The notes under the pieces were generated by a model. The model did not search any database and had not been told where the DNA came from. It saw only the letters and a list, made by a program, of their open reading frames with translations. The position numbers and the translations under genes are program-made. Shown piece by piece: positions 41,253 through 52,647 of a DNA stretch of 64,000 nt (its first letter is position 1; each line of letters starts with the position of its first letter). The DNA comes from Comamonadaceae bacterium (GTDB lineage Bacteria; Pseudomonadota; Gammaproteobacteria; Burkholderiales; Burkholderiaceae_C). Where the stretch lies: NCBI GenBank assembly GCA_027483665.1, contig JAIXUC010000002.1, forward strand, positions 1-64,000. The letters run 5' to 3'.

Positions 41253-44200
41253 TGGAACACACGCCCCTGCTTGCCGACACCGAGTCCGCGCTGCAGTGGC
41301 TGCGCCAGCGGGTGCGCGGCACGCTGCGCGTCGACAGTCGCAGCATCGAGCCGGGCGACGGCTTCATCGCTTGGCCGGGCGCTGCCACGGATGGTCGGCG
41401 CTTCTTGGCCGATGCCTTGGCGCGTGGCGCTGCGGCGTGTCTGGTGGAAGACCTGGGATCGCAAGCCTTTGAGGGCCCCGCGCAGGGCGTGGCCCGCCTG
41501 CGCGGCCTGAAACGCGCTTGCGGCCCGTTGGCTTCGGCATGGCACGGCGAGCCTTCGCGCATGCTGGATGTGCTGGCCATCACGGGTACCAACGGCAAAA
41601 CCTCGACCGCCTGGTGGCTGGCACAGGCACTCAACGCACATGGCACAAGCAGCACTTGTGGGCTGGTCGGCACTTTGGGCATGGGTTTGCAACAGAGCCC
41701 GGGGCAGGCACTGTCCGACACCGGCATGACCACCCCCGACCCGATGCGCCTGCAGCAGCAGTTTGCAGAGCTGGTGCGCCTGGGCGCGAGCGCGTGTGCC
41801 ATCGAGGCCTCTTCTATCGGCTTGGCTGAGGGACGCCTGGATGGCACCCACATTCGCACGGCCATCTTCACGAACTTCACGCAAGACCACCTCGACTACC
41901 ACGGCAGCATGCAGGCTTACTGGCAGGCCAAGGCCGAGCTGTTTGCCTGGCCAGGTTTGCGCTTCGCTGTTGTCAACGTGGACGACCCGCAGGGCGCTGG
42001 TTTGGCACAAGACGCGGCAGCGCGCGGCTTGGAGGTCTGGACATGCTCGCAGCACCAAGCGGCACGACTTCAAGCGGTGGATGTGGCGTTCGGCCCGAAC
42101 GGCATGTCTTTCACGGTGCAAGAAGGTGCAGCGCAACAGCGCTTGAACACCGTGCTGATGGGCACCTTCAACGTGGCCAACTTATTGGGTGTGCTGGCCA
42201 CTTTGCGTACCCAGGGCCTGGGCTTGAGCGAAGCAGTGCACGTGGTGGCAGGCCTGCAGCCTGTCCCCGGGCGCATGCAGTGCTTGAGCGTCGGTGCGGG
42301 CCCACTGACCGTGGTGGACTACGCCCACACGCCAGACGCTCTAGATAAAGCGCTGCAAGCGCTGCGCCCCGTGGCCCAAGCGCGCCAGGGCCAGTTGTGG
42401 TGCGTGTTCGGCTGCGGTGGCGACCGCGACAGCAGCAAGCGTGCGCTCATGGGCAGCGTGGCCGAAGCAGGGGCAGACCGTGTGGTGCTGACCAGCGACA
42501 ACCCGCGCAGCGAGGCACCCGAGCGCATCTTGCAAGACATCTTGGCCGGGCTTCGCCTGCCGCAGCAGGCGCAGGTGGAGCCCGACCGCGCCCGCGCCAT
42601 CGCTTGGGCCATCGCGCAGGCCGAGCCCGCAGACGTGGTCTTGCTGGCGGGCAAAGGCCACGAGCCTTACCAAGAGGTGCGCGGCATCAAACACCCGTTT
42701 TCAGATGTGGAGCATGCGCAGAGGGCTTTGGATGAGCGCACGCTGGCCAGCAGCAGCGCATCGGTGCCCGGCTCGCTCACCACAGCGGGCAAGGCCGCTG
42801 TGATGGGCAACATGGCCCAAGTGCAGGCTTGGCTTGCGGGCAGCCAATGGATTTCTGGCGCTGAGCACGGGCACTTGGCGTCTTCAGCAGCGCTGGAGCA
42901 TTCAGCTGAGCACACGGCGTTCAGCCGGGTACACACCGACACCCGGAACTTGAGGTCGGGCGACTTGTTCGTGGCCCTGCGTGGCGAGCACTTCGATGCC
43001 CACGAGTTTCTGCTGCAAGCTGCACAAGCAGGCGCGGCGGCAGCCTTGGTCAGCGACGCTGCTGCACTGCGCGCGAGCGGTTTGCCCGGCCTGGTCGTGC
43101 CCGACACCCGGATAGCGCTGGCACAACTGGCAGCCGCCTGGCGCCAGCAGTTCGCACTGCCGCTGATTGCAGTCACGGGCAGCAACGGCAAGACCACGGT
43201 CACGCAGATGGTGGCTGCTGTTCTGCGCGCCGAAGTGGGCGACAGTGCTTTGGCCACGCAAGGCAACTTCAACAACGACATCGGCGTGCCGCTGACGCTG
43301 TTGCGCTTGCGCCCCGAGCACCAGCTGGCTGTGGTGGAACTGGGTATGAACCACCCGGGCGAGATCGCCCATTTGGCAGCGTTGGCCGCACCCACGGTCG
43401 CCTTGGTCAACAACGCGCAGCGCGAGCACCTGGAGTTCATGGATTCGGTGCAGGCCGTGGCCGCAGAGAACGGGTCTGTTCTGGCTGCTCTGTCTGAACA
43501 CGGCACGGCGGTCTTTCCGCACGGAGACGCCTACACACCGCTGTGGCGATCAGTGGCGGGCGGCCGTCGGGTTTGGACTTTCTCGGGTGCAGCACCCGCT
43601 GGTGCAGCGCTGCCCGAGGTCTACGTGCAAGAAGCGCAATGGCAGGCGGGTGCCTGGCAGGTGCGCCTGCAAACACCGGTTGGCGTCATTGAAACGGTGT
43701 TGCACATCGCTGGGCGTCACAACGTGGTGAACGCCGCTGCAGCTGCTGCCTGCGCTCTGGCGGCTGGCGTGTCGGCTGGAGCGGTTGCCAAAGGCTTGGC
43801 GCAGTTCGAGCCGGTCAAGGGCCGCTCGCGTGCGCTGGAGTTGCGTCGCTCGGGCCTGCCGTCTGTCACCCTGGTGGACGACACCTACAACGCCAACCCC
43901 GACTCCGTGCGTGCCGCCATCGACGTGCTGGCCGAGTTGCCCGGCCCGCGTCTGCTGGTGCTGGGCGATATGGGTGAGGTTGGCGACCAAGGCCCGCAAT
44001 TCCATGCCGAGGTGGGCGAGCACGCCCGCGCCCGCGGCATTGACTGGCTGTTCACGCTGGGCGAGCTATCGCGCCACATGCGTGGGCAGCATTTCGCCGA
44101 CATCGACGCGTTGCTGGCCCAAGTACGCGAGCAACTGGCGACTCGCGGCGACGTGGCGGTTCGCAGCCTGTTGGTCAAGGGTTCGCGCTTCATGAAGATG

Positions 44201-44305
44201 GAGCGCGTGGTCGAAGCGGTGCTGGCGGATGCGTCTCAAGAAGCATCCGAATCAGCAGGGCGTGCAGCAGCCACCAACGCCGCAAAAGGAGACATCACGT
44301 GCTGA
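41252..44305 (+). CDS. murEF: Fused MurE-MurF peptidoglycan ligase
   Basis: One 1017-residue protein carries two Mur ligases acting at successive steps. Residues 1-500 are MurE: ATP loop TGTNGKTS at 111-118, [21 protein letters not shown] and the meso-diaminopimelate recognition motif DNPR at 416-419. A linker of about 15 residues ([14 protein letters not shown]) precedes MurF from residue 518: second ATP loop [11 protein letters not shown] at 641, [15 protein letters not shown] and [13 protein letters not shown]. The enzyme adds meso-DAP then D-Ala-D-Ala to the UDP-MurNAc peptide. There is no stop or frameshift between the halves. Such fusions are known in Bordetella and related Burkholderiales. 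Confidence 0.95.
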   Translation: MEHTPLLADTESALQWLRQRVRGTLRVDSRSIEPGDGFIAWPGAATDGRRFLADALARGAAACLVEDLGSQAFEGPAQGVARLRGLKRACGPLASAWHGEPSRMLDVLAITGTNGKTSTAWWLAQALNAHGTSSTCGLVGTLGMGLQQSPGQALSDTGMTTPDPMRLQQQFAELVRLGASACAIEASSIGLAEGRLDGTHIRTAIFTNFTQDHLDYHGSMQAYWQAKAELFAWPGLRFAVVNVDDPQGAGLAQDAAARGLEVWTCSQHQAARLQAVDVAFGPNGMSFTVQEGAAQQRLNTVLMGTFNVANLLGVLATLRTQGLGLSEAVHVVAGLQPVPGRMQCLSVGAGPLTVVDYAHTPDALDKALQALRPVAQARQGQLWCVFGCGGDRDSSKRALMGSVAEAGADRVVLTSDNPRSEAPERILQDILAGLRLPQQAQVEPDRARAIAWAIAQAEPADVVLLAGKGHEPYQEVRGIKHPFSDVEHAQRALDERTLASSSASVPGSLTTAGKAAVMGNMAQVQAWLAGSQWISGAEHGHLASSAALEHSAEHTAFSRVHTDTRNLRSGDLFVALRGEHFDAHEFLLQAAQAGAAAALVSDAAALRASGLPGLVVPDTRIALAQLAAAWRQQFALPLIAVTGSNGKTTVTQMVAAVLRAEVGDSALATQGNFNNDIGVPLTLLRLRPEHQLAVVELGMNHPGEIAHLAALAAPTVALVNNAQREHLEFMDSVQAVAAENGSVLAALSEHGTAVFPHGDAYTPLWRSVAGGRRVWTFSGAAPAGAALPEVYVQEAQWQAGAWQVRLQTPVGVIETVLHIAGRHNVVNAAAAAACALAAGVSAGAVAKGLAQFEPVKGRSRALELRRSGLPSVTLVDDTYNANPDSVRAAIDVLAELPGPRLLVLGDMGEVGDQGPQFHAEVGEHARARGIDWLFTLGELSRHMRGQHFADIDALLAQVREQLATRGDVAVRSLLVKGSRFMKMERVVEAVLADASQEASESAGRAAATNAAKGDITC

Positions 44306-45477
44306 TTGAACTGGCCATTTGGCTGCAAACGCTGGGCCCGGAGTTCAGCTTCTTCCGGGTCTTTCAGTACCTGACTTTTCGCGCAGTCATGGCCGCCATG
44401 ACTGCCTTGCTGCTGGGTCTGCTGGCAGGCCCGTGGGTGATTCGGCGCTTGGCAGCACTGAAGATTGGCCAGCCCGTGCGCGGCTATGGCATGGAGACGC
44501 ACTTGGCCAAGAGCGGCACGCCCACCATGGGCGGTGTGCTGATCTTGTTGTCGATCGCCATCTCTACGCTGCTGTGGTTTGAGCTCTCCAACCGCTTTGT
44601 GTGGATCGTGCTGCTGGTCACGCTGGGCTTCGGCGCCATTGGCTGGGTGGACGACTGGCGCAAGGTCGTCAACAAAGACCCGGAAGGCATGCGTTCGCGC
44701 GAGAAGTATTTCTGGCAGTCGGTGATTGGCCTGCTGGCCGCGCTCTATCTGGTGTTCTCGATCTCGGAAAACTCCAACGCCCGTGTGGCCGAGTTGTTCC
44801 TGAACTGGGTGACCTCAGGCTTCGATGTCGATCTGCCGCCCAAGGCTGGACTGCTGCTGCCCTTCTTCAAAGAGATCAGCTACCCGTTGGGGGTGCTGGG
44901 CTTTGTCATCTTGAGCTACTTGGTGATCGTGGGGTCGAGCAACGCGGTCAACCTCACCGACGGGCTGGATGGCCTGGCCATCATGCCGGTGGTGATGGTG
45001 GGCTCGGCGCTGGGCGTGTTCGCCTACGTCACCGGCAGTGCGGTTTACTCACGCTACCTGTTCTTGCCGCACATACCCGGCTCTGGCGAGCTGCTGATTT
45101 TCTGTGCCGCGATGGCCGGCGCTGGCCTGGCCTTTTTGTGGTTCAACACGCACCCCGCGCAGGTCTTCATGGGCGACGTGGGTGCGCTGGCATTGGGTGG
45201 GGCATTGGGCACCATCGCGGTCATCGTTCGCCAAGAAATCGTGCTGGCCATCATGGGCGGCATCTTCGTGGTCGAAGCGTTGTCGGTCATGGCGCAAGTG
45301 ACTTGGTTCAAGTACACCAAGCGCCGCTACGGCGAGGGCCGGCGCCTGTTGCGCATGGCCCCGCTGCACCACCACTTCGAGAAGATCGGTTGGAAAGAAA
45401 CGCAAGTGGTGGTGCGCTTCTGGATCATCACCATGCTCTTGTGTCTGGTGGGCCTGTCCACCTTGAAGCTGCGCTGA
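44299..45477 (+). CDS. mraY: Phospho-MurNAc-pentapeptide translocase MraY
   Basis: This 392-residue inner-membrane protein with about ten helices transfers phospho-MurNAc-pentapeptide to undecaprenyl phosphate, making lipid I. Family marks: [13 protein letters not shown], the Asp pair in [20 protein letters not shown], and the C-terminal [14 protein letters not shown]. The GTG start at 44299 overlaps the murE-murF stop by seven bases. Length is somewhat above E. coli (360), due to a longer loop around residues 130-190. Confidence 0.96.
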   Translation: MLIELAIWLQTLGPEFSFFRVFQYLTFRAVMAAMTALLLGLLAGPWVIRRLAALKIGQPVRGYGMETHLAKSGTPTMGGVLILLSIAISTLLWFELSNRFVWIVLLVTLGFGAIGWVDDWRKVVNKDPEGMRSREKYFWQSVIGLLAALYLVFSISENSNARVAELFLNWVTSGFDVDLPPKAGLLLPFFKEISYPLGVLGFVILSYLVIVGSSNAVNLTDGLDGLAIMPVVMVGSALGVFAYVTGSAVYSRYLFLPHIPGSGELLIFCAAMAGAGLAFLWFNTHPAQVFMGDVGALALGGALGTIAVIVRQEIVLAIMGGIFVVEALSVMAQVTWFKYTKRRYGEGRRLLRMAPLHHHFEKIGWKETQVVVRFWIITMLLCLVGLSTLKLR

Positions 45478-45481
45478 GCCC

Positions 45482-47068
45482 ATGCAAAACCTGCGCGACT
45501 TGTCGGTGCTGATCCTGGGGCTGGGTGCCTCGGGCTTGGCCATGGCGCGCTGGTGCCACCGCCATGGCGCGCGCGTGACCGTCGCCGACACGCGCGAAGC
45601 ACCACCGCAGCTGCCCGCCTTGCTTGAAGAGTGCCCTGGCGTTGTTTTTTTGGCCGGCGCGCTGCACGCAGGTTTGGTGCAGGGGCAGGACATTCGCGCC
45701 GTGTTCGCAAGCCCAGGTTTGTCGCCAGCCAGCACCGCGCCTGTGATGGACGCAGCCCGCAGCATCGGGCTTTGGGTCGGCGGCGAGTTGGACTTGTTCG
45801 CTCAGGCCTTGGCAGACCTGTCGGCCCAACGCGGCTATCAGCCAAAGGTGCTGGCCATCACCGGCACCAACGGCAAGACCACTACCACGGCGCTCACAGC
45901 CCAGCTCGTGGCGCGCGCTGGACGCAGCGTGGCACTGGCCGGCAACATCGGCCCCACCTTGCTCGACACGCTGTGGGAGCACCTGCAAATCGAAGCGGCG
46001 CCTGTTGAGGGCGAGTCTCCCGACAAACCGGAACAGGCGGCAGAGCCCACGCTGCCCGAGGTGTGGGTGCTGGAACTCTCCAGCTTTCAATTGCACGGCG
46101 TGCGCGGCTTCGAGCCGACCGCCGCCACCGTGCTCAACCTCACGCAAGACCACCTGGACTGGCACGGCGACATGGCCGCTTACGGCGCGGCCAAAGCGCG
46201 CATCTTTGGCAGCAGCGGCCTGGTGCTGCTCAACCGCGACGATCCAGCGGTGATGGCCATGCAGCCCAAGCCTGCAGCAAAAGGCCAGCCGCAGCAGCCG
46301 GTCGTGACCTTCGGCGCTCAAGCGCCGCAGCGCCCTGGCGATTGGGGAATAGCTGCTCTCAATGGCATGGCTTGGCTGGTGCGCGCACACGAGGCCGATG
46401 AGACGCGCCGTGCGCGCCGTGCCAGCTCTCCGGCGCGCGCGGAGCACGAAGAAGAAGCCATCACCTTGCAGCCGCTGATGCCCGCAGAAGCCTTGCGCAT
46501 CCGTGGCCGCCACAACGCCACCAACGCCTTGGCCGCTTTGGCGCTGGCGCACAGCGCGGGTTGTGCCATCGGCCCCATGCTGCACGGCCTGCGCGAGTAC
46601 CGGGGCGAGCCGCACCGGGTCGAGCCAGTGGGCATCGTCAACGGTGTGGAGTACGTGGACGACAGCAAAGGCACCAACGTGGGCGCGACAGTGGCCGCCT
46701 TGCACGGTCTGGGCGCAGAGCGGCGCTTGGTGCTCATCTTGGGTGGCGACGGCAAGGGGCAAGACTTTCAGCCGCTGGCCGAGCCCGTGGCCCGCTTTGC
46801 TCGTGCCGTGGTCCTCATCGGGCGAGACGCAGCGCTCTTGGCACAAGCACTGGCAAGTACCGGTGTGCCGCTGCAACAGGCCGATTCTTTGCAGCAGGCA
46901 GTGCAACTCGCCAGTGCTGCAGCGCAGATGGGAGACGCTGTGCTGTTGTCACCTGCGTGCGCCAGCCTGGACATGTTTCGCGACTACGCCCACCGCGCCG
47001 AGGTGTTCAGGGCCGAGGTGCATGGCCTGGCCGAAGCCGCCGGCCAGTCTTTGGAGGGCGCTGCATGA
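45482..47068 (+). CDS. murD: UDP-MurNAc-L-alanine:D-glutamate ligase MurD
   Basis: This 528-residue Mur ligase adds D-Glu to UDP-MurNAc-L-Ala. The N-terminal Rossmann-like [14 protein letters not shown], the ATP loop [36 protein letters not shown] and [14 protein letters not shown] are typical. It is about 90 residues longer than E. coli MurD. The extra sequence lies in two polar insertions: one near residue 180 ([14 protein letters not shown]) and one near 300-325 ([17 protein letters not shown]), both probably surface loops. It overlaps ftsW by ATGA. Confidence 0.95.
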   Translation: MQNLRDLSVLILGLGASGLAMARWCHRHGARVTVADTREAPPQLPALLEECPGVVFLAGALHAGLVQGQDIRAVFASPGLSPASTAPVMDAARSIGLWVGGELDLFAQALADLSAQRGYQPKVLAITGTNGKTTTTALTAQLVARAGRSVALAGNIGPTLLDTLWEHLQIEAAPVEGESPDKPEQAAEPTLPEVWVLELSSFQLHGVRGFEPTAATVLNLTQDHLDWHGDMAAYGAAKARIFGSSGLVLLNRDDPAVMAMQPKPAAKGQPQQPVVTFGAQAPQRPGDWGIAALNGMAWLVRAHEADETRRARRASSPARAEHEEEAITLQPLMPAEALRIRGRHNATNALAALALAHSAGCAIGPMLHGLREYRGEPHRVEPVGIVNGVEYVDDSKGTNVGATVAALHGLGAERRLVLILGGDGKGQDFQPLAEPVARFARAVVLIGRDAALLAQALASTGVPLQQADSLQQAVQLASAAAQMGDAVLLSPACASLDMFRDYAHRAEVFRAEVHGLAEAAGQSLEGAA

Positions 47069-48345
47069 ACACGCGCACAGCCTCGCGTGGGTTCTCGGGC
47101 GGTGCCTTCATGCGCGCGTTGCAGCGTTGGGTTTACCCCGTCTTGGGCCTGTCAGGCGCCGATGCGCTGCCCGTGCGCACGGCGGCACGCGGCCATGTTC
47201 ACAGTGGTCGTGTGCACGGCATCGATCAGCCGCTGCTGTGGGTGGCCCTCGCCCTGGCGGTATGGGGCTTGGTGATGGTGTATTCAGCCTCCATAGCCCT
47301 GCCCGACAACCCGCGCTTCGCGCGCTACGAGCACCACCACTTTTTGCTGCGCCACGCGGTGTCGATGTGCATCGCGCTGGTCACGGCGACCGTGGCGTTT
47401 CAAGTTCCCATGCGTGTTTGGGAAAAGCTGGCACCTGCCGTTTTCCTGTTGGCCTTGCTCCTGTTGGTGATCGTCTTGGTGCCCTTCATTGGCAAGGGCG
47501 TCAACGGTGCGCGGCGCTGGATTCCGCTGGGGTTGCTCAACTTCCAGCCCTCGGAGTTGGCCAAGTTGGCCATCGTGCTCTATGCCGCCAGCTACATGGT
47601 GCGCAAGATGGAAGTGAAAGAAAACTTCCTGCGCGCGGTCTGGCCCATGGGCGTCTCGGTGGCCTTGGTGGGCGTGTTGCTGCTGGCAGAGCCTGACATG
47701 GGCGCGTTTCTGGTGATCGCCGTCATCGCCATGGGCATCTTGTTCTTGGGCGGCGTGAACGCGCGCATGTTCTTCCTGATTGCGCTGGTGCTGCTGGTGG
47801 CCTTCGCGCTCATGATCGCGCTGTCCGATTGGCGTCGCGAGCGCATCTTTGCCTACCTCGACCCCTGGAGCGAAAAGCACGCGCTGGGCAAGGGCTACCA
47901 ACTCTCGCATGCGTTGATCGCCATTGGCCGGGGCGAAATATGGGGTGTCGGCCTGGGTGGCAGCGTGGAAAAGCTGCACTGGCTGCCCGAGGCGCACACC
48001 GACTTTTTGCTGGCTGTCATCGGCGAAGAGTTCGGGCTGATCGGCGTGGTGTTGTTGATTGGCCTGTTCATGTGGCTGACGCGGCGCATCTTGCACATTG
48101 GCCGTCAGGCCATCGCGCTCGACCGGGTGTTTGCCGGCTTGGTGGCGCAAGGCGTGGGTATCTGGATTGGCTTTCAGGCCTTCATCAACATGGGCGTGAA
48201 CCTCGGGGCCTTGCCCACCAAAGGCCTGACGCTGCCACTGATGAGTTATGGCGGCTCGGCCATCTTGATGAACGCCATTGCTCTGGCCTTGGTGCTGCGC
48301 ATCGACCACGAGAACCGGCAACTCATGCAAGGGGGGCGGTCATGA
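47065..48345 (+). CDS. ftsW: Lipid II polymerase FtsW
   Basis: This 426-residue SEDS-family membrane glycosyltransferase with about ten helices polymerises lipid II at the septum with FtsI. A long cytoplasmic N-terminus of about 55 residues comes before the first helix. Family motifs: [34 protein letters not shown], and [18 protein letters not shown], then MSYGGSAIL near the end. The start is the ATG at 47065 that overlaps the murD stop; the open frame extends far upstream only because it runs in another phase of murD. Confidence 0.96.
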   Translation: MNTRTASRGFSGGAFMRALQRWVYPVLGLSGADALPVRTAARGHVHSGRVHGIDQPLLWVALALAVWGLVMVYSASIALPDNPRFARYEHHHFLLRHAVSMCIALVTATVAFQVPMRVWEKLAPAVFLLALLLLVIVLVPFIGKGVNGARRWIPLGLLNFQPSELAKLAIVLYAASYMVRKMEVKENFLRAVWPMGVSVALVGVLLLAEPDMGAFLVIAVIAMGILFLGGVNARMFFLIALVLLVAFALMIALSDWRRERIFAYLDPWSEKHALGKGYQLSHALIAIGRGEIWGVGLGGSVEKLHWLPEAHTDFLLAVIGEEFGLIGVVLLIGLFMWLTRRILHIGRQAIALDRVFAGLVAQGVGIWIGFQAFINMGVNLGALPTKGLTLPLMSYGGSAILMNAIALALVLRIDHENRQLMQGGRS

Positions 48346-49427
48346 AAAGCCGCACTGCACTCATCATGGCCGGCGGAACCGGCGGCCATATCTTCCCGGG
48401 GCTGGCTGTGGCCGAGGCCCTGCGTGGCCGTGGCTGGACGGTGCACTGGCTGGGCGCACCCGGCACACCCGAGCGCCCCAGCATGGAGCGCCAGCTGGTG
48501 CCTCCACGCGGTTTTGCTTTCGAGCCCATCGATTTTTCTGGCGTGCGGGGCAAAGGTGTACTCACCTTGGCGCTGCTGCCGTTGCGCCTGCTGCGCGCCT
48601 TTTGGCAAAGCCTGCAGGTGGTACGCCGCGTGCGCCCTGGTGTGCTGGTGGGCTTGGGCGGCTACGTGAGCTTTCCCGGCGCGATGATGGGCGTGCTCTG
48701 GGGCTGCCCTTTGGTGCTGCACGAGCAGAACTCGGTGGCGGGCATGGCCAACCGCGTGCTGGCAACGCTTGCAGACCGCATCTACACGGCCTTCCCCAAG
48801 GCCCTCGCTGGCTCGAAGGCGCAGTGGGTGGGCAACCCACTGCGCCCGGCTTTCCTTAATCAAGCACCGCCAGCCGATCGCATGGCCAATCGCAGTGGCC
48901 CCTTGCGAGTTTTGGTGGTGGGCGGCAGCTTGGGCGCACGCGCGCTCAACGAGGTGGTGCCGCAAGCGTTGGCGCTCTTGCCACAGGAGCAAAGGCCGCA
49001 GGTGACGCACCAAAGCGGCGCCGCGCAAATCGACGCACTGCGTGCCAGCTACCAGCAAGCGGGTGTGCAAGCCGAGCTGACCCCCTTCATTGAAGACACG
49101 GCGAGTGCCTTCGCGCAGGCCGACCTGGTCATCTGCCGCGCCGGTGCCAGCACGGTCACCGAACTGGCCGCGGTGGGCGTGGCGGCTTTGTTCGTGCCGC
49201 TTCCCAGCGCTGTCGACGACCACCAGACCCACAACGCACGCTTCCTGACCGATGCGGGGGCGGGTGAGTTGCTGCCCCAAGCGCAACTCACGCCACAAGT
49301 GCTGGCCGAGCGCTTGGCCCGCCTGGACCGCAGCACCTTGTTGGCTTGGGCACAAGCCGCCTACCAAACCAGACAAACCGGCGCGACCGATGCGATCGTC
49401 GCCGCGTGTGAGGAGTTGACACCGTGA
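48342..49427 (+). CDS. murG: Lipid II synthase MurG
   Basis: This 361-residue GT-B glycosyltransferase adds GlcNAc to lipid I on the cytoplasmic face. The membrane-side glycine loop [54 protein letters not shown] and the donor-site stretch [16 protein letters not shown], then [11 protein letters not shown], are diagnostic. It overlaps ftsW by ATGA and murC by GTGA. Confidence 0.97.
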   Translation: MKSRTALIMAGGTGGHIFPGLAVAEALRGRGWTVHWLGAPGTPERPSMERQLVPPRGFAFEPIDFSGVRGKGVLTLALLPLRLLRAFWQSLQVVRRVRPGVLVGLGGYVSFPGAMMGVLWGCPLVLHEQNSVAGMANRVLATLADRIYTAFPKALAGSKAQWVGNPLRPAFLNQAPPADRMANRSGPLRVLVVGGSLGARALNEVVPQALALLPQEQRPQVTHQSGAAQIDALRASYQQAGVQAELTPFIEDTASAFAQADLVICRAGASTVTELAAVGVAALFVPLPSAVDDHQTHNARFLTDAGAGELLPQAQLTPQVLAERLARLDRSTLLAWAQAAYQTRQTGATDAIVAACEELTP

Positions 49428-50830
49428 AACACGCCGTTCGGCACATCCATTTCGTGGGCATTGGTGGCTCGGGCATGTCTGGCATCGCCGAGGTGCTGCA
49501 CAACCTGGGCTACCAAGTTTCTGGCTCGGACTTGTCCGACAGCGCCACGCTGAAGCGCCTGTCTTCGTTGGGCATTCGCACGCAGTTGGGGCACGAGGCC
49601 GCGCACATCAGCGGCGCCGATGCCGTGGTCACGTCCACCGCCGTGCAGGGCGACAACCCCGAGGTGCTGGCGGCACGCGAGCGGCGTATCCCTGTGGTGC
49701 CGCGTGCACTCATGCTGGCCGAGCTGATGCGCCTGAAGCAGGGCATTGCGATTGCCGGCACGCACGGCAAAACCACCACCACCAGCCTGGTGGCCAGCGT
49801 GTTGGCAGAAGGCGGTTTGGACCCGACCTTCGTGATCGGCGGGCGCCTCAACAGCGCTGGCGCCAATGCGCGGCTGGGCAGCGGTGAGCACATCGTGGTC
49901 GAGGCCGACGAGTCCGACGCCTCGTTCCTGAACCTCCTGCCTGTGATGGCGGTGGTCACCAACATCGACGCCGACCACATGGAGACCTACGGGCACGACT
50001 TTGCGCGCTTGAAGAAGGCCTTTGTCGACTTCTTGCACCGTATGCCCTTCTACGGCACGGCCATCTTGTGTACCGACGACGAAGCCATTGCTTCCATCGT
50101 GTCGCAGGTGTCTTGCCCGGTCACGAGCTACGGCTTTGGCGAGCAAGCGCAAGTGCGCGCGGTCGATGTGCAGGCCGTGGGCGCACAGATGCACTTCACC
50201 GCACAGCGGCGCAACGGCGTGACCTTGCCCGACTTGCCCGTGGTGCTGAACCTACCGGGCCGCCACAACGTGCTCAACGCCTTGTCGGCCATCGCCGTGG
50301 CGGTCGAGTTGAACGTGCCAGACACCGCCGTGCTCAAGGCGCTGGCCGAGTTCAAGGGCGTGGGCCGGCGCTTCCAGCGCTACGGCGATGTGCGCACCAC
50401 GGACGGCGGGCGCTGCACCCTGATTGACGACTACGGCCACCACCCCGTGGAGATGGCGGCCACCTTGTCTGCTGCGCGGGGCGCCTTCCCCGGCAGGCGT
50501 TTGGTGTTGGCATTCCAGCCACACCGCTACACCCGCACCCGCGACTGCTTCGAGGACTTTGTGAAGGTCATTGGCACCCATGCCGACGTGGTGCTGCTGG
50601 CCGAGGTTTATGCCGCTGGCGAAGAGCCCATCGTGGCCGCCGATGGCCGGGCCTTGGCCCGCGCGCTGCGCGTCGGTGGCAAGGTCGAGCCGGTGTTTGT
50701 GGACGACATCGCGCTGATGCCGCAAGCGGTGCTCGACCTCGCACGCGATGGTGACGTGGTGTTGTGCATGGGCGCAGGCTCGGTGGGTGGCGTGGCAGCC
50801 AAGGTGGTGGACATGGGAGGTGCTGCATGA
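49424..50830 (+). CDS. murC: UDP-MurNAc:L-alanine ligase MurC
   Basis: This 468-residue enzyme starts the peptide stem by adding L-Ala to UDP-MurNAc. The N-terminal UDP-binding [19 protein letters not shown], the ATP loop [37 protein letters not shown], and the C-terminal [10 protein letters not shown] and [13 protein letters not shown] identify it. The start is a GTG overlapping the murG TGA. The stop overlaps the ddl ATG. Length is close to E. coli MurC (491). Confidence 0.97.
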   Translation: MKHAVRHIHFVGIGGSGMSGIAEVLHNLGYQVSGSDLSDSATLKRLSSLGIRTQLGHEAAHISGADAVVTSTAVQGDNPEVLAARERRIPVVPRALMLAELMRLKQGIAIAGTHGKTTTTSLVASVLAEGGLDPTFVIGGRLNSAGANARLGSGEHIVVEADESDASFLNLLPVMAVVTNIDADHMETYGHDFARLKKAFVDFLHRMPFYGTAILCTDDEAIASIVSQVSCPVTSYGFGEQAQVRAVDVQAVGAQMHFTAQRRNGVTLPDLPVVLNLPGRHNVLNALSAIAVAVELNVPDTAVLKALAEFKGVGRRFQRYGDVRTTDGGRCTLIDDYGHHPVEMAATLSAARGAFPGRRLVLAFQPHRYTRTRDCFEDFVKVIGTHADVVLLAEVYAAGEEPIVAADGRALARALRVGGKVEPVFVDDIALMPQAVLDLARDGDVVLCMGAGSVGGVAAKVVDMGGAA

Positions 50831-51789
50831 GCACAAGTCGCTGGGGCCGGGTGGCGGTGCTGATGGGTGGGCGCTCAGCCGAGCGCGAGGTGTCCTTGAT
50901 GTCGGGTGCAGGCGTGCTGCAAGCCTTGCAATCGCAAGGCGTGGACGCGCACGCCTTCGACCCGGCCCAGCGCCCGCTGCAAGACCTCCAGACCGATGGC
51001 TATGCGCGCTGCTTCATCGCACTGCATGGCCGCTTCGGTGAAGACGGCACGGTGCAAGGCGCGCTGGAGTTGCTGGGCATTCCCTACACCGGCTCCGGCG
51101 TCATGGCCTCGGCTGTGGCCATGGACAAAGTCATGACCAAGCGCTTGTGGCGCGCCGATGGCCTGCCCACGCCAGAGGCTGTGGTGCTGCAAGCGGGCGA
51201 GCACGACGCAGCCCACACCTGCGCCGTGCCCGACCAACTGGGCCTGCCGCTGATCGTCAAGCCGCCGCATGAAGGCTCCTCGATCGGCGTGACCAAGGTG
51301 CGCGGTTATTCCCAAATGCAAGAGGCCGTGGCCTTGGCTGCGCGACACGACGCGCAGGTGCTGTGCGAGGCCTTCATCGAAGGCGACGAGGTCACCTGCC
51401 CGGTCATCGGCGAAGGCGCATCAGCGCGTGCCTTGCCGGTGGTAAAGATCATCGCCCCCGACGGCGCTTATGACTACCAAAACAAATACTTCACCGACGA
51501 CGTGCGCTACCTGGTGCCCAGTGGCCTGCCCGAGACCGAGGAGCGCGAGATCCAGCGCATCGTGCTGGCGGCTTACCGGTCTTTGGGTTGCAGGGGCTGG
51601 GGCCGCGCCGACCTCATGCTGCGCGCTTCCGACCGCCAGCCCTTTTTGCTGGAGATGAACACATCGCCCGGCATGACCGGCCATTCGCTGGTGCCCATGT
51701 CGGCGCGTGCTGCTGGAATCAGCTACGAGGCTTTGTGCTTGGAACTGCTGGGCCTGGCCCGCTTGGACGCTGAGCACTCGGCGCACTGA
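50827..51789 (+). CDS. ddl: D-alanine--D-alanine ligase
   Basis: This 320-residue ATP-grasp ligase makes D-Ala-D-Ala, the substrate of the MurF half of the fused enzyme. [51 protein letters not shown] and [17 protein letters not shown] are the family motifs, the last including metal-binding Glu and Asn. The ATG at 50827 overlaps the murC stop, which fixes the start. It is the DdlB form expected in dcw clusters. Confidence 0.97.
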   Translation: MSTSRWGRVAVLMGGRSAEREVSLMSGAGVLQALQSQGVDAHAFDPAQRPLQDLQTDGYARCFIALHGRFGEDGTVQGALELLGIPYTGSGVMASAVAMDKVMTKRLWRADGLPTPEAVVLQAGEHDAAHTCAVPDQLGLPLIVKPPHEGSSIGVTKVRGYSQMQEAVALAARHDAQVLCEAFIEGDEVTCPVIGEGASARALPVVKIIAPDGAYDYQNKYFTDDVRYLVPSGLPETEEREIQRIVLAAYRSLGCRGWGRADLMLRASDRQPFLLEMNTSPGMTGHSLVPMSARAAGISYEALCLELLGLARLDAEHSAH

Positions 51790-51793
51790 CCCC

Positions 51794-52636
51794 ATGCTCC
51801 AAAGCCCTCCCGCCCCCGCAGACATCCGTTGGATGAACGGACTCACTGCTGTGCTTGCAGCAGTGTTTGCGCTGCTGGTGTTGCTGGCCAGCTTGCGCTG
51901 GGGCGTGCGTCATCCGGCTTTTGCGATTGCAGCCATCGAGCTGCGCGGCGAGATGAAGCACACCAATGCGCTCACGCTGCGCGCCAACGTGGCACCGCAG
52001 TTGGCGGGCACCTTTTTCACGATGGACCTGGACCGTGCGCGTGCGGCTGTCGAGTCTGTGCCCTGGGTGCGCCACGCCGTGGTGCGCCGCCAGTTTCCCA
52101 ACCGCTTGTCGGTGCAGGTGCAAGAGCACCAAGCCGCTGCGTTCTGGGGCGAAGAAGACAGCCTGACCCTGGTCAACAGCTTCGGTGAACTCTTTGAAGG
52201 CAACACGGGCGATGTCGAGCTTTCCGGCTTGCCGGTGCTGGCGGGGCCCAGCGCTGACTCGGCGCTGATCCTTCAGGCTTACATGGCGCTGCAGCCGCAA
52301 TACGAGCGGTTGGACTCGTCCATCACCCGCCTGGAGCTGACGGCGCGCGGTGGTTGGCGTGCCCGACTCGACTCGGGTGCAGCGGTCGAGCTGGGCCGTG
52401 GCACGCCGGAAGATCTGGCGACACGCAACGCAGTCTTTTTGCGCACCGTCACCCAGGTAGCGGCCGACTACCAGCGTGGCTTGTCGGCCATGGTGTCGGC
52501 AGATCTGCGCTATGCGCAGGGCTACGCCATCAAGCTGCGCGGTGTGGCCACCGTTGATCCGGCGGCGGCTGCCGCACTGTCCGCTACATCTGCAGCTGCA
52601 TCGGCCGCTGCAGCGCCGACCCTCGTTAGGCAGTAA
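51794..52636 (+). CDS. ftsQ: Cell division protein FtsQ
   Basis: This 280-residue bitopic protein has one membrane helix (residues about 15-35, LTAVLAAVFALLVLLASL). A POTRA domain follows (AIELRGEMKHTNALTLRANV; quoted in part), then the beta domain with AVVRRQFPNRLSVQVQEHQ and WGEEDSLTLVNSFGELFEG. It bridges early and late divisome proteins with FtsB and FtsL. The C-terminal 30 residues are an Ala/Ser-rich tail. The ATG at 51794 is the first after the ddl stop. Confidence 0.93.
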   Translation: MLQSPPAPADIRWMNGLTAVLAAVFALLVLLASLRWGVRHPAFAIAAIELRGEMKHTNALTLRANVAPQLAGTFFTMDLDRARAAVESVPWVRHAVVRRQFPNRLSVQVQEHQAAAFWGEEDSLTLVNSFGELFEGNTGDVELSGLPVLAGPSADSALILQAYMALQPQYERLDSSITRLELTARGGWRARLDSGAAVELGRGTPEDLATRNAVFLRTVTQVAADYQRGLSAMVSADLRYAQGYAIKLRGVATVDPAAAAALSATSAAASAAAAPTLVRQ

Positions 52637-52647
52637 CAGGAAGACAC

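Noticed and set aside
45428-46906. Minus-strand open frame of 492 codons opposite murD
   Set aside because: Antisense to a clear Mur ligase; composition typical of a shadow frame.
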